Shown here in pieces: positions 48,170 to 62,300 of a stretch of 64,000 bases of DNA. Position numbers and translations under genes: made by a program. The DNA is taken from contig NW_027478528.1 in NCBI RefSeq assembly GCF_051014685.1, forward strand, positions 496,001-560,000. The letters are read 5' to 3'. Under the pieces are notes generated by a model. The model did no database searches. It was given only the letters and a program-made list of their open reading frames with translations, and had not been told where the DNA came from. Source of the DNA: Ptiloglossa arizonensis (lineage: Eukaryota; Arthropoda; Insecta; Hymenoptera; Colletidae). Within the stretch, counting starts at the first letter, position 1; each line of letters starts with the position of its first letter.

Positions 48170-51100
48170 TTGCCTAGGGAAAAAATACACGTGCCGTTGT
48201 AATCGGGCGAGTTTTTACTTTCAGATGCAATAGGAATTTTTGGGTTAGATCAATCCGTTCGCGAGACATGGTAGTTTGAAGCCAAGAAATGGTTGAGAAG
48301 GCAACAAATTTTTCGCACTTCTGCTGCTCCAAACGCTTAACCAGAATGGGCTAGGGAAAAAATACTCATACCGTTGTAATCGGGCGAGTTTCAACTTTCA
48401 GATGCAATAGGAATGTTTGGGTTAGGTCAATCCGTTCGCGAGATATGGGAGTTTGAAGCCAAGAAATGGTTGAGAAGGCAAAAAATTATTCGCAATTCTG
48501 CTGCTCCAAACGCTTAACCAGAATGGCCTAGGGAAAAAATACACATACCGTTGTAATCGGGCGAGTTTCAACTTTCAGATGCAATAGGAATTTTTGGGTT
48601 AGGTCAATCCGTTCGCGTGATATTGGAGTTTGAAGCCAAGAAATGGTTGAGAAGGCAAAAAATTTTTCGCAATTCTGCTGCTCCAATCGCTTAACCAGAA
48701 TGGCCTAGGGGAAAAATACACGTACCGTTGTAATCGGGCGAGTTTCTACTTTCAAATGCAATAGGAATTTTGGCGTTGGTTCAATCCGTTCGCGAGATAT
48801 GGGAGTTTGAAGCCAAGAAATGGTTGAGAAGGCAAAAAATTTTTCGCAACTCTGCTGCTCCAAACGCTTAACCAGAATGGCCTAGGGAAAAAATACACAT
48901 ACCGTTGTAATCTGGCGAGCTTCTACTTTCAGACGCAACAGGAATTTTTGGGTTAGGTCAATGCGTTCGCGAGATATGGGAGTTTGAAGCCAAGAAATGG
49001 TTGAGAAGGCAAAAAATTTTTCGCAATTCTGCTGCTCCAATCGCTTAACCAGAATGGCCCAGGGAAAAAATACACATACCGTTGTAATCGGTCGAGTTTC
49101 TACTTTCAGATGCAACAGGAATTTTTGTTAGGTCAATCCGTTCGCGAGATATTGGAGTTTGAAGCTAAGAAATGGTTAAGAAGACAACAAATTTTTCGCA
49201 ATTCTGCTGCTCCAAACGCTTAACCAGAATGGCCTAGGGAAAAAATACACATACCGTTGTAATCTGGCGAGCTTCTACTTTCAGACGCAACAGGAATTTT
49301 TGGGTTAGGTCAATCCGTTCGCGAGATATGGGAGTTTGAAGCCAAGAAATGGTTGAGAAGGCAAAAAATTTTTCGCAATTCTGCTGCTCCAAACGCTTAA
49401 CCAGAATGGCCTAGGGAAAAAATACACGTACCGTTGTAATCGGGCGAGTTTCAACTTTCAGATGCAATAGGAATTTTTGGGTTAGGTCAATCCGTTCGCG
49501 AGATATGGGAGTTTGAAGCTAAGAAATGGTTGGGAAGACAACAAATTTTTCGCAATTCTGCTGCTCCAAACGCTTAACCGGAATGGCCTAGGGAAAAAAT
49601 ACACATACCGTTGTAATCGGGCGAGTTTCTACTTTCAAATGCAATAGGAATTTTTGGGTTAGGTCAATCCGTTCGCGCGATATGGTAGTTTGAAGCTAAG
49701 AAATGGTTGGGAAGACAACAAATTTTTCGCAATTCTGCTGCTCCAAACGCTTAACCGGAATGGCCTAGGGAAAAAATACACTTACCGTTGTAATCTGGCG
49801 AGTTTTTACTTTTAGACGCAACAGGAATTTTTGGGTTAGGTCAATCCGGTCGCGAGATATGGGAGTTTGAAGCCAAGAAATGGTTGAGAAGGCAAAAAAT
49901 TTTTCGCAATTCTGCTGCTCCAAAAGCTTAACCAGAATGGTCTAGGGAAAAAATACACGTACCGCTGTATTCGGGCGAGTTTATACTTTCAAATGCAATA
50001 GGAATTTTTGGGTTAGGTCAATCCGTTCGCGAGATATGGGAGTTTGAAGCTAAGAAATGGTTGGGAAGACAACAAATTTTTCGCAATTCTGCTGCTCCAA
50101 ACGCTTAACCGGAATGGCCTAGGGAAAAAATACACATACCGTTGTAATCGGGCGAGTTTTTACTTTTAGACGCAACAGGAATTTTTGGGTTAGGTCAATC
50201 CGTTCGCGAGATATGGGAGTTTGAATCCAAGAAATGGTTGAGAAGGCAAAAAATTTTTCGCAATTCTGCTGCTCCAAACGCTTAACCGGAATGGCCTAGG
50301 GAAAAAATACACATACCGTTGTAATCGGTCGAGTTTCTACTTTCAGATGCAACAGGAATTTTTGTTAGGTCAATCCGTTCGCGAGATATTGGAGTTTGAA
50401 GCTAAGAAATGGTTGAGAAGACAACAAATTTTTCGCAATTCTGCTGCTCCAAACGCTTAACCCGAATGGCCTAGGGAAAAAATACACATACCGTTGTAAT
50501 CTGGCGAGCTTCTACTTTCAGACGCAACAGGAATTTTTGGGTTAGGTCAATCCGTTCGCGAGATATGGGAGTTTGAAGCCAAGAAATGGTTGAGAAGGCA
50601 AAAAATTTTTCGCAATTCTGCTGCTCCAAACGCTTAACCAGAATGGCCTAGGGAAAAAATACACGTACCGTTGTAATCGGGCGAGTTTCAACTTTCAGAT
50701 GCAATAGGAATTTTTGGGTTAGGTCAATCCGTTCGCGAGATATGGGAGTTTGAAGCTAAGAAATGGTTGGGAAGACAACAAATTTTTAGCAATTCTGCTG
50801 CTCCAAACGCTTAACCGGAATGGCCTAGGGAAAAAATACACATACCGTTGTAATCGGGCGAGTTTCTACTTTCAAATGCAATAGGAATTTTTGGGTTAGG
50901 TCAATCCGTTCGCGCGATATGGTAGTTTGAAGCTAAGAAATGGTTGGGAAGACAACAAATTTTTCGCAATTCTGCTGCTCCAAACGCTTAACCCGAACGG
51001 CCTAGGGAAAAAATACACATACCGTTGTAATCTGGCGAGCTTCTACTTTCAGACGCAACAGGAATTTTTGGGTTAGGTCAATCCGTTCGCGAGATATGGG

Positions 51101-54100
51101 AGTTTGAAGCCAAGAAATGGTTGAGAGGGCAAAAAATTTTTCGCAATTCTGCTGCTCCAAACGCTTAACCAGAATGGCCTAGGGAAAAAATACACGTACC
51201 GTTGTAATCGGGCGAGTTTCAACTTTCAGATGCAATAGGAAATTTGGGTTAGGTCAATCCGTTCGCGAGATATGGGAGTTTGAAGCCAAGAAATGGTTGA
51301 GAAGGCAAAAAATTTTTCGCAATTCTGCTGCTCCAAACGCTTAACCAGAATGGCCCAGGGAAAAAATACACATACCGTCGTAATCGGACGAGTTTCTACT
51401 TTCAGATGCAACAGGAATTTTTGTTAGGTCAATCCGTTCGCGAGATATTGGAGTTTGAAGCTAAGAAATGGTTGAGAAGACAACAAATTTTTCGCACTTC
51501 TGCTGCTCCAAAAGCTTAACCAGAATGGCCTAGGGAAAAAATACACATACCGTTGTAATCTGGCGAGTTTCTACTTTCAAATGCAATAGGAATTTTTCGG
51601 TTAGGTCAATCCGTTCGCGAGATATGGTAGTTTGAAGCTAAGAAATGGTTGGGAAGACAACAAATTTTTCGCAATTCTGCTGCTCCAAACGCTTAACCGG
51701 AATGGCCTAGGGAAAAAATACACTTACCGTTGTAATCTGGCGAGTTTCTACTTTCAGACGCAACAGGAATTTTTGGGTTAGGTCAATCCGTTCGCGAGAT
51801 ATGGGAGTTTGAAGCTAAGAAATGGTTGGGAAGACAACAAATTTTTCGCAATTCTGCTGCTCCAAACGCTTAACCGGAATGGCCTAGGGAAAAAATACAC
51901 ATACCGTTGTAATCGGGCGAGTTTCTACTTTCAAATGCAATAGGTATTTTTGGGTTAGGTCAATCCGTTCGCGCGTTATGGTAGTTTGAAGCTAAGAAAT
52001 GGTTGGGAAGACAACAAATTTTTCGCAATTCTGCTGCTCCAAACGCTTAACCGGAATGGCCTAGGGAAAAAATACACATACCGTTGTAATCTGGCGAGTT
52101 TCTACTTTCAGACGCAACAGGAATTTTTGGGTTAGGTCAATCCGGTCGCGAGATATGGGAGTTTGAAGCCAAGAAATGGTTGAGAAGGCAAAAAATTTTT
52201 CGCAATTCTGCTGCTCCAAAAGCTTAACCAGAATGGTCTAGGGAAAAAATACATGTACCACTGTATTCGGGCGAGTTTATACTTTCAAATGCAATAGGAA
52301 TTTTTGGGTTAGGTCAATCCGTTCGCGAGATATGGGAGTTTGAAGCTAAGAAATGGTTGGGAAGACAACAAATTTTTCGCAATTCTGCTGCTCCAAACGC
52401 TTAACCGGAATGGCCTAGGGAAAAAATACACATACCGTTGTAATCGGGCGAGTTTTTACTTTTAGACGCAACAGGAATTTTTGGGTTAGGTCAATCCGTT
52501 CGCGAGATATGGGAGTTTGAATCCAAGAAATGGTTGAGAAGGCAAAAAATTTTTCGCAATTCTGCTGCTCCAAACGCTTAACCAGAATTGCCTAGGGAAA
52601 AAATACACGTGCCGTTGTAATCGGGCGAGTTTTTACTTTCAGATGCAATAGGAATTTTTGGGTTAGGTCAATCCGTTCGCGAGATATGGTAGTTTGAAGC
52701 CAAGAAATGGTTGAGAAGGCAACAAATTTTTCGCACTTCTGCTGCTCCAAACGCTTAACCAGAATGGACTAGGGAAAAAATACACATACCGTTGTAATCG
52801 GGCGAGTTTCAACTTTCAGATGCAATAGGAATTTTTGGGTTAGGTCAATCCGTTCGCGAGATATGGGAGTTTGAAGCCAAGAAATGGTTGAGAAGGCAAA
52901 AAATTTTTCGCAATTCTGCTGCTCCAAACGCTTAACCAGAATGGCCTAGGGAAAAAATACACATACCGTTGTAATCGGGCGAGTTTCAACTTTCAGATGC
53001 AATAGGAATTTTTGGGTTAGGTCAATCCGTTCGCGAGATATGGGAGTTTGAAGCCAAGAAATGGTTGAGAAGGCAAAAAATTTTTCGCAATTCTGCTGCT
53101 CCAATCGCTTAACCAGAATGGCCTAGGGGAAAAATACACGTACCTTTGTAATCGGGCGAGTTTCTACTTTCAAATGCAATAGGAACTTTGGCGTTGGTTC
53201 AATCCGTTCGCGAGATATGGGAGTTTGAAGCCAAGAAATGGTTGAGAAGGCAAAAAATTTTTCGCAATTCTGCTGCTCCAAACGCTTAACCAGAATGGCC
53301 TAGGGAAAAAATACACATACCGTTGTAATCTGGCGAGCTTCTACTTTCAGACGCAACAGGAATATTTGGGTTAGGTCAATCCGTTCGCGAGATATGGGAG
53401 TTTGAAGCCAAGAAATGGTTGAGAAGGCAAAAAATTTTTCGCAATTCTGCTGCTCCAATCGCTTAACCAGAATGGCCCAGGGAAAAAATACACATACCGT
53501 TGTAATCGGTCGAGTTTCGACTTTCAGATGCAACAGGAATTTTTGTTAGGTCAATCCGTTCGCGAGATATTGGAGTTTGAAGCTAAGAAATGGTTGAGAA
53601 GACAACAAATTTTTCGCAATTCTGCTGCTCCAAACGCTTAACCAGAATGGCCTAGGGAAAAAATACACATACCGTTGTAATCTGGCGAGCTTCTACTTTC
53701 GGACGCAACAGGAATTTTTGGGTTAGGTCAATCCGTTCGCGAGATATGGGAGTTTGAAGCCAAGAAATGGTTGAGAAGGCAAAAAATTTTTCGCAATTCT
53801 GCTGCTCCAAACGCTTAACCAGAATTGCCTAGGGAAAAAATACACGTGCCGTTGTAATCGGGCGAGTTTTTACTTTCAGATGCAATAGGAATTTTTGGGT
53901 TAGGTCAATCCGTTCGCGAGATATGGTAGTTTGAAGCCAAGAAATGGTTGAGAAGGCAACAAATTTTTCGCACTTCTGCTGCTCCAAACGCTTAACCAGA
54001 ATGGGCTAGGGAAAAAATACACATACCGTTGTAATCGGGCGAGTTTCAACTTTCAGATGCAATAGGAATTTTTGGGTTAGGTCAATCCGTTCGCGAGATA

Positions 54101-56670
54101 TGGGAGTTTGAAGCCAAGAAATGGTTGAGAAGGCAAAAAATTTTTCGCAATTCTGCTGCTCCAAACGCTTAACCAGAATGGCCTAGGGAAAAAATACACA
54201 TACCGTTGTAATCGGGCGAGTTTCAACTTTCAGATGCAATAGGAATTTTTGGGTTAGGTCAATCCGTTCGCGAGATATGGGAGTTTGAAGCCAAGAAATG
54301 GTTGAGAAGGCAAAAAATTTTTCGCAATTCTGCTGCTCCAATCGCTTAACCAGAATGGCCTAGGGGAAAAATACACGTACCTCTGTAATCGGGCGAGTTT
54401 CTACTTTCAAATGCAATAGGAACTTTGGCGTTGGTTCAATCCGTTCGCGAGATATGGGAGTTTGAAGCCAAGAAATGGTTGAGAAGGCAAAAAATTTTTC
54501 GCAATTCTGCTGCTCCAAACGCTTAACCAGAATGGCCTAGGGAAAAAATACACATACCGTTGTAATCTGGCGAGCTTCTACTTTCAGACGCAACAGGAAT
54601 ATTTGGGTTAGGTCAATCCGTTCGCGAGATATGGGAGTTTGAAGCCAAGAAATGGTTGAGAAGGCAAAAAATTTTTCGCAATTCTGCTGCTCCAATCGCT
54701 TAACCAGAATGGCCCAGGGAAAAAATACACATACCGTTGTAATCGGTCGAGTTTCTACTTTCAGATGCAACAGGAATTTTTGTTAGGTCAATCCGTTCGC
54801 GAGATATTGGAGTTTGAAGCTAAGAAATGGTTGAGAAGACAACAAATTTTTCGCAATTCTGCTGCTCCAAACGCTTAACCCGAATGGCCTAGGGAAAAAA
54901 TACACATACCGTTGTAATCTGGCGAGCTTCTACTTTCAGACGCAACAGGAATTTTTGGGTTAGGTCAATCCGTTCGCGAGATATGGGAGTTTGAAGCCAA
55001 GAAATGGTTGAGAAGGCAAAAAATTTTTCGCAATTCTGCTGCTCCAAACGCTTAACCAGAATGGCCTAGGGAAAAAATACACGTACCGTTGTAATCGGGC
55101 GAGTTTCAACTTTCAGATGCAATAGGAATTTTTGGGTTAGGTCAATCCGTTCGCGAGATATGGGAGTTTGAAGCTAAGAAATGGTTGGGAAGACAACAAA
55201 TTTTTAGCAATTCTGCTGCTCCAAACGCTTAACCGGAATGGCCTAGGGAAAAAATACACATACCGTTGTAATCGGGCGAGTTTCTACTTTCAAATGCAAT
55301 AGGAATTTTTGGGTTAGGTCAATCCGTTCGCGCGATATGGTAGTTTGAAGCTAAGAAATGGTTGGGAAGACAACAAATTTTTCGCAATTCTGCTGCTCCA
55401 AACGCTTAACCCGAATGGCCTAGGGAAAAAATACACGTACCGTTGTAATCGGGCGAGTTTCAACTTTCAGATGCAATAGGAAATTTGGGTTAGGTCAATC
55501 CGTTCGCGAGATATGGGAGTTTGAAGCCAAGAAATGGTTGAGAAGGCAAAAAATTTTTCGCAATTCTGCTGCTCCAAACGCTTAACCAGAATGGCCCAGG
55601 GAAAAAATACACATACCGTCGTAATCGGACGAGTTTCTACTTTCAGATGCAACAGGAATTTTTGTTAGGTCAATCCGTTCGCGAGATATTGGAGTTTGAA
55701 GCTAAGAAATGGTTGAGAAGACAACAAATTTTTCGCACTTCTGCTGCTCCAAAAGCTTAACCAGAATGGCCTAGGGAAAAAATACACATACCGTTGTAAT
55801 CTGGCGAGTTTCTACTTTCAAATGCAATAGGAATTTTTCGGTTAGGTCAATCCGTTCGCGAGATATGGTAGTTTGAAGCTAAGAAATGGTTGGGAAGACA
55901 ACAAATTTTTCGCAATTCTGCTGCTCCAAACGCTTAACCGGAATGGCCTAGGGAAAAAATACACTTACCGTTGTAATCTGGCGAGTTTCTACTTTCAGAC
56001 GCAACAGGAATTTTTGGGTTAGGTCAATCCGTTCGCGAGATATGGGAGTTTGAAGCTAAGAAATGGTTGGGAAGACAACAAATTTTTCGCAATTCTGCTG
56101 CTCCAAACGCTTAACCGGAATGGCCTAGGGAAAAAATACACATACCGTTGTAATCGGGCGAGTTTCTACTTTCAAATGCAATAGGTATTTTTGGGTTAGG
56201 TCAATCCGTTCGCGCGTTATGGTAGTTTGAAGCTAAGAAATGGTTGGGAAGACAACAAATTTTTCGCAATTCTGCTGCTCCAAACGCTTAACCGGAATGG
56301 CCTAGGGAAAAAATACACATACCGTTGTAATCTGGCGAGTTTCTACTTTCAGACGCAACAGGAATTTTTGGGTTAGGTCAATCCGGTCGCGAGATATGGG
56401 AGTTTGAAGCCAAGAAATGGTTGAGAAGGCAAAAAATTTTTCGCAATTCTGCTGCTCCAAAAGCTTAACCAGAATGGTCTAGGGAAAAAATACACGTACC
56501 ACTGTATTCGGGCGAGTTTATACTTTCAAATGCAATAGGAATTTTTGGGTTAGGTCAATCCGTTCGCGAGATATGGGAGTTTGAAGCTAAGAAATGGTTG
56601 GGAAGACAACAAATTTTTCGCAATTCTGCTGCTCCAAACGCTTAACCGGAATGGCCTAGGGAAAAAATAC
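48170..56670 (+). repeat. 25/24-mer higher-order repeat, right flank (4,418 then 4,241 bp)
   Basis: Stretches 48,882-49,390 and 50,310-51,000 recur 4,418 bp downstream (53,300-53,808 and 54,728-55,418). The rare AACCCGAA tag marks both copies at 50,459 and 54,877, and again near 50,990 and 55,408. From about 51,180 the offset falls by one monomer to 4,241, covering 51,180-52,430 and 55,421-56,670 with GGAAATTTGGG, CGCGCGTTATGG, TAGGTATTTTTG and CCACTGTATTCGG in both. The middle part (about 49,390-50,300) is replaced by different units in the second copy. Confidence 0.78.
52580..55050 (+). repeat. 7-mer tandem duplication (1,237 bp)
   Basis: About 52,580-53,816 repeats at about 53,817-55,050. 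The ordered tags TTGCCTAGGG with CGTGCCG, the ATGGTAG unit with CGCACTTC, two TTTCAACTTTC units, CCAATCGC with the ACTTTGGCGTTGG tail, GGAATATTTGGG and the CCCAGGG/175-bp unit are all present twice. Small differences include ACCTTTGTAATC against ACCTCTGTAATC and TTTCGACTTTC against TTTCTACTTTC. Confidence 0.8.
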
Positions 56671-59304
56671 ACGTACCTTTGTAATCGGGCGAGTTTCTAC
56701 TTTCAAATGCAATAGGAACATTGGCGTTGGTTCAATCCGTTCGCGAGATATGGGAGTTTGAAGCCAAGAAATGGTTGAGAAGGCAAAAAATTTTTCGCAA
56801 TTCTGCTGCTCCAATCGCTTAACCAGAATGGCCTAGGGGAAAAATACACGTACCTTTGTAATCGGGCGAGTTTCTACTTTCAAATGCAATAGGAACTTTG
56901 GCGTTGGTTCAATCCGTTCGCGAGATATGGGAGTTTGAAGCCAAGAAATGGTTGAGAAGGCAAAAAATTTTTCGCAATTCTGCTGCTCCAAACGCTTAAC
57001 CAGAATGGCCTAGGGAAAAAATACACATACCGTTGTAATCTGGCGAGCTTCTACTTTCAGACGCAACAGGAATATTTGGGTTAGGTCAATCCGTTCGCGA
57101 GATATGGGAGTTTGAAGCCAAGAAATGGTTGAGAAGGCAAAAAATTTTTCGCAATTCTGCTGCTCCAATCGCTTAACCAGAATGGCCCAGGGAAAAAATA
57201 CACATACCGTTGTAATCGGTCGAGTTTCGACTTTCAGATGCAACAGGAATTTTTGTTAGGTCAATCCGTTCGCGAGATATTGGAGTTTGAAGCTAAGAAA
57301 TGGTTGAGAAGACAACAAATTTTTCGCAATTCTGCTGCTCCAAACGCTTAACCAGAATGGCCTAGGGAAAAAATACACATACCGTTGTAATCTGGCGAGC
57401 TTCTACTTTCAGACGCAACAGGAATTTTTGGGTTAGGTCAATCCGTTCGCGAGATATGGGAGTTTGAAGCCAAGAAATGGTTGAGAAGGCAAAAAATTTT
57501 TCGCAATTCTGCTGCTCCAAACGCTTAACCAGAATGGCCTAGGGAAAAAATACACGTACCGTTGTAATCGGGCGAGTTTCAACTTTCAGATGCAATAGGA
57601 ATTTTTGGGTTAGGTCAATCCGTTCGCGAGATATGGGAGTTTGAAGCCAAGAAATGGTTGAGAAGGCAAAAAATTTTTCGCAATTCTGCTGCTCCAAACG
57701 CTTAACCAGAATGGCCCAGGGAAAAAATACACATACCGTCGTAATCGGTCGAGTTTCTACTTTCAGATGCAACAGGAATTTTTGTTAGGTCAATCCGTTC
57801 GCGAGATAGTGGAGTTTGAAGCTAAGAAATGGTTGAGAAGACAACAAATTTTTCGCACTTCTGCTGCTCCAAAAGCTTAACCAGAATGTCCTAGGAAAAA
57901 AATACACATACCGTTGTAATCTGGCGAGTTTCTACTTTCAAATGCAATAGGAATTTTTCGGTTAGGTCAATCCGTTCGCGAGATATGGTAGTTTGAAGCT
58001 AAGAAATGGTTGGGAAGACAACAAATTTTTCGCAATTCTGCTGCTCCAAACGCTTAACCGGAATGGCCTAGGGAAAAAATACACTTACCGTTGTAATCTG
58101 GCGAGTTTCTACTTTCAGACGCAACAGGAATTTTTGGGTTAGGTCAATCCGGTCGCGAGATATGGGAGTTTGAAGCCAAGAAATGGTTGAGAAGGCAAAA
58201 AATTTTTCGCAATTCTGCTGCTCCAAAAGCTTAACCAGAATGGTCTAGGGAAAAAATACACATACCGCTGTATTCGGGCGAGTTTATACTTTCAAATGCA
58301 ATAGGAATTTTTGGGTTAGGTCAATCCGTTCGCGAGATATGGGTGTTTGAAGCCAAGAAATGGTTCAGAAGGCAAAAAATTTTTCGCAATTCTGCTGCTC
58401 CAAACGCTTAACCAGAATGGCCCAGGGAAAAAATACTCATACCGTCGTAATCGGTCGAGTTTCTACTTTCAGATGCAACAGGAATTTTTGTTAGGTCAAT
58501 CCGTTCGCGAGATATTCGAGTTTGAAGCTAAGAAATGGTTGAGAAGACAACAAATTTTTCGCACTTCGGCTGCTTCAAAAGCTTAACCAGAATGGCCTAG
58601 GGAAAAAATACACATACCGTTGTAATCTGGCGAGTTTCTACTTTCAGACGCAACAGGAATTTTTGGGTTAGGTCAATCCGTTCGCGAGATATGGGTGTTT
58701 GAAGCCAAGAAATGGTTGAGAAGGCAAAAAATTTTTCGCAATTCTGCTGCTCCAATCGCTTAACCAGAATGGCCTAGGGAAAAAATACACATACCGTTGT
58801 AATCTGGCGAGTTTCTACTTTCAGACGCAACAGGAATTTTTGGGTTAGGTCAATCCGTTCGCGAGATATGGGTGTTTGAAGCCAAGAAATGGTTGAGAAG
58901 GCAAAAAATTTTTCGCAATTCTGCTGCTCCAATCGCTTAACCAGAATGGCCTAGGGGAAAAATACACGTACCGTTGTAATCGGGCGAGTTTCTACTTTCA
59001 GATGCAATAGGAATTTTTGGGTTAGGTCATTCCGTTCGCGAGATATGGGAGTTTGAAGACAAGAAATGGTTGAGAAGGCAAAAAATTTTTCGCAATTCTG
59101 CTGCTCCAAACGCTTAACCAGAATGGCCCAGCGAAAAAATACACATACCGTTGTAATCGGTCGACTTTCTACTTTCAGACGCAACAGGAATTTTTGGGTT
59201 AGGTCAATCCGTTCGCGAGATATGGGAGTTTGAAGCCAAGAAATGGTTGAGAAGGCAAAAAATTTTTCGCAATTCTGCTGCTCCAAACGCTTAACCAGAA
59301 TGGC
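56671..59304 (+). repeat. Alpha units echoing 52.6-53.8 kb and 8.8-9.8 kb
   Basis: About 56,820-57,540 repeats the CCAATCGC/ACTTTGGCGTTGG/GGAATATTTGGG series seen at 53,110 and 54,347, including the rare TTTCGACTTTC. About 58,140-59,290 then follows the order of 8,640-9,790 in the far-left domain: TCCGGTCGCG, CTGTATTCGG, GGTTCAGAAGG, the 175-bp unit, GATATTCGAG, the CCAATCGC unit, GGTCATTCCG and GGTCGACTTTC. The recurrence is about 49.5 kb apart. Confidence 0.72.
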
Positions 59305-62300
59305 CTAGGGAAAAAATACACGTACCGTTGTTATCGGGCGAGTTTCTACTTTCAGATGCAATAGGAATTTTTGGGTTAGGTCATTCCGTTCGCGAGATAT
59401 GGGAGTTTGAAGACAAGAAATGGTTGAGAAGGCAAAAAATTTTTCGCAATTCTGCTGCTCCAAACGCTTAACCAGAATGGCCCAGCGAAAAAATACACAT
59501 ACCGTTGTAATCGGTCGACTTTCTACTTTCAGACGCAACAGGAATTTTTGGGTTAGGTCAATCCGTTCGCGAGATATGGGAGTTTGAAGCCAAGAAATGG
59601 TTGAGAAGGCAAAAAATTTTTCGCAATTCTGCTGCTCCAAACGCTTAACCAGAATGGCCTAGGGAAAAAATACACGTACCGTTGTAATCGGGCGAGTTTC
59701 AACTTTCAGATGCAATAGGAATTTTTGGGTTAGGTCAATCCGTTCGCGAGATATGGGAGTTTGAAGCTAAGAAATGGTTGCGAAGACAACAAATTTTTCG
59801 CAATTCTGCTGCTCCAAACGCTTAACCGGAATGGCCTAGGGAAAAAATACACATACCGTTGTAATCGGGCGAGTTTCTACTTTCAAATGCAATAGGAATT
59901 TTTGGGTTAGGTCAATCCGTTCGCGCGATATGGTAGTTTGAAGCTAAGAAATGGTTGGGAAGACAACAAATTTTTCGCAATTATGCTGCTCCAAACGCTT
60001 AACCGGAATGGCCTAGGGAAAAAATACACTTACCGTTGTAATCTGGCGAGTTTCTACTTTCAGACGCAACAGGAATTTTTGGGTTAGGTCAATCCGGTCG
60101 CGAGATATGGGAGTTTGAAGCCAAGAAATGGTTGAGAAGGCAAAAAATTTTTCGCAATTCTGCTGCTCCAAAAGCTTAACCAGAATGGTCGAGGGAAAAA
60201 ATACACATACCGCTGTATTCGGACGAGTTTATACTTTCAAATGCAATAGGAATTTTTGGGTTAGGTCAATCCGTTCGCGAGATATGGGAGTTTGAAGCTA
60301 AGAAATGGTTGGGAAGACAACAAATTTTTCGCAATTCTGCTGCTCCAAACGCTTAACCGGAATGGCCTAGGGAAAAAATACACATACCGTTGTAATCGGG
60401 CGAGTTTTTACTTTTAGACGCAACTGGAATTTTTGGGTTAGGTCAATCCGTTCGCGAGATATGGGAGTTTGAATCCAAGAAATGGTTGAGAAGGCAAAAA
60501 ATTTTTCGCAATTCTGCTGCTCCAAACGCTTAACCAGAATTGCCTAGGGAAAAAATACACGTGCCGTTTTAATCGGGCGAGTTTTTACTTTCAGATGCAA
60601 TAGGAATTTTTGGGTTAGGTCAATCCGTTCGCGAGATATGGTAGTTTGAAGCCAAGAAATGGTTGAGAAGGCAACAAATTTTTCGCACTTCTGCTGCTCC
60701 AAACGCTTAACCAGAATGGGCTAGGGAAAAAATACACATAACGTTGTAATCGGGCGAGTTTCAACTTTCAGATGCAATAGGAATTTTTGGGTTAGGTCAA
60801 TCCGTTCCCGAGATGTGGGAGTTTGAAGCCAAGAAATGGTTGAGAAGGCAAAAAATTTTTCGCAATTCTGCTGCTCCAAACGCTTAACCAGAATGGCCTA
60901 GGGAAAAAATACACATACCGTTGTAATCGGGCGAGTTTCAACTTTCAGATGCAATAGGAATTTTTGGGTTAGGTCAATCCGTTCGCGAGATATGGTAGTT
61001 TGAAGCCAAGAAATGGTTGAGAAGGCAAAAAATTTTTCGCAATTCTGCTGCTCCAATCGCTTAACCAGAATGGCCTAGGGGAAAAATACACGTACCGTTG
61101 TAATCGGGCGAGTTTCTACTTTCAAATGCAATAGGAATTTTTCGGTTAGGTCAATCCGTTCGCGAGATATGGTAGTTTGAAGCTAAGAAATGGTTGGGAA
61201 GACAACAAATTTTTCGCAATTCTGCTGCTCCAAACGCTTAACCGGAATGGCCTAGGGAAAAAATACACTTACCGTTGTAATCTGGCGAGTTTCTACTTTC
61301 AGACGCAACAGGAATTTTTGGGTTAGGTCAATCCGGTCGCGAGATATGGGAGTTTGAAGCCAAGTAATGGTTGAGAAGGCAAAAAATTTTTCGCAAGTCT
61401 GCTGCTCCAAAAGCTTAACCAGAATTGTCTAGGGAAAAAATACACATACCGCTGTATTCGGGCGAGTTTATACTTTCAAAAGCAATAGGAATTTTTGGGT
61501 TAGGTCAATCCGTTCGCGAGATATGGGAGTTTGAAGCTAAGAAATGGATGGGAAGACAACAAATTTTTCGCAATTCTGCTGCTGCAAAAACTTAACCGGA
61601 ATGGTCTAGGGAAAAAATACACATACCGTTGTAATCGGGCGAGTTTCAACTTTCAGATGCAATAGGAATTTTTGGGTTAGGTCAATCCGTTCGCGAGATA
61701 TGGGAGTTTGAAGCTAAGAAATGGTTGGGAAGACAACAAATTTTTCGCACTTCTGCTGTTCCAAAAGCTTAACCAGAATGGCCTAGGGAAAAAATACACA
61801 TACCGTTGTAATCGGGCGAGTTTCTACTTTCAGATGCAATAGGAATTTTTGGGTTAGGTCATTCCGTTCGCGAGATATGGGAGTTTGAAGACAAGAAATG
61901 GTTGAGAAGGCAAAAAATTTTTCGCAATTCTGCTGCTCCAAACGCTTAACCAGAATGGCCCAGCGAAAAAATACACATACCGTTGTAATCGGTCGACTTT
62001 CTACTTTCAGACGCAACAGGAATTTTTGGGTTAGGTCAATCCGTTCGCGAGATATGGGAGTTTGAAGCCAAGAAATGGTTGAGAAGGCAAAAAATTTTTC
62101 GCAATTCTGCTGCTCCAAACGCTTAACCAGAATGGCCTAGGGAAAAAATACACGTACCGTTGTAATCGGGCGAGTTTCAACTTTCAGATGCAATAGGAAT
62201 TTTTGGGTTAGGTCAATCCGTTCGCGAGATATGGGAGTTTGAAGCTAAGAAATGGTTGGGAAGACAACAAATTTTTCGCAATTCTGCTGCTCCAAACGCT

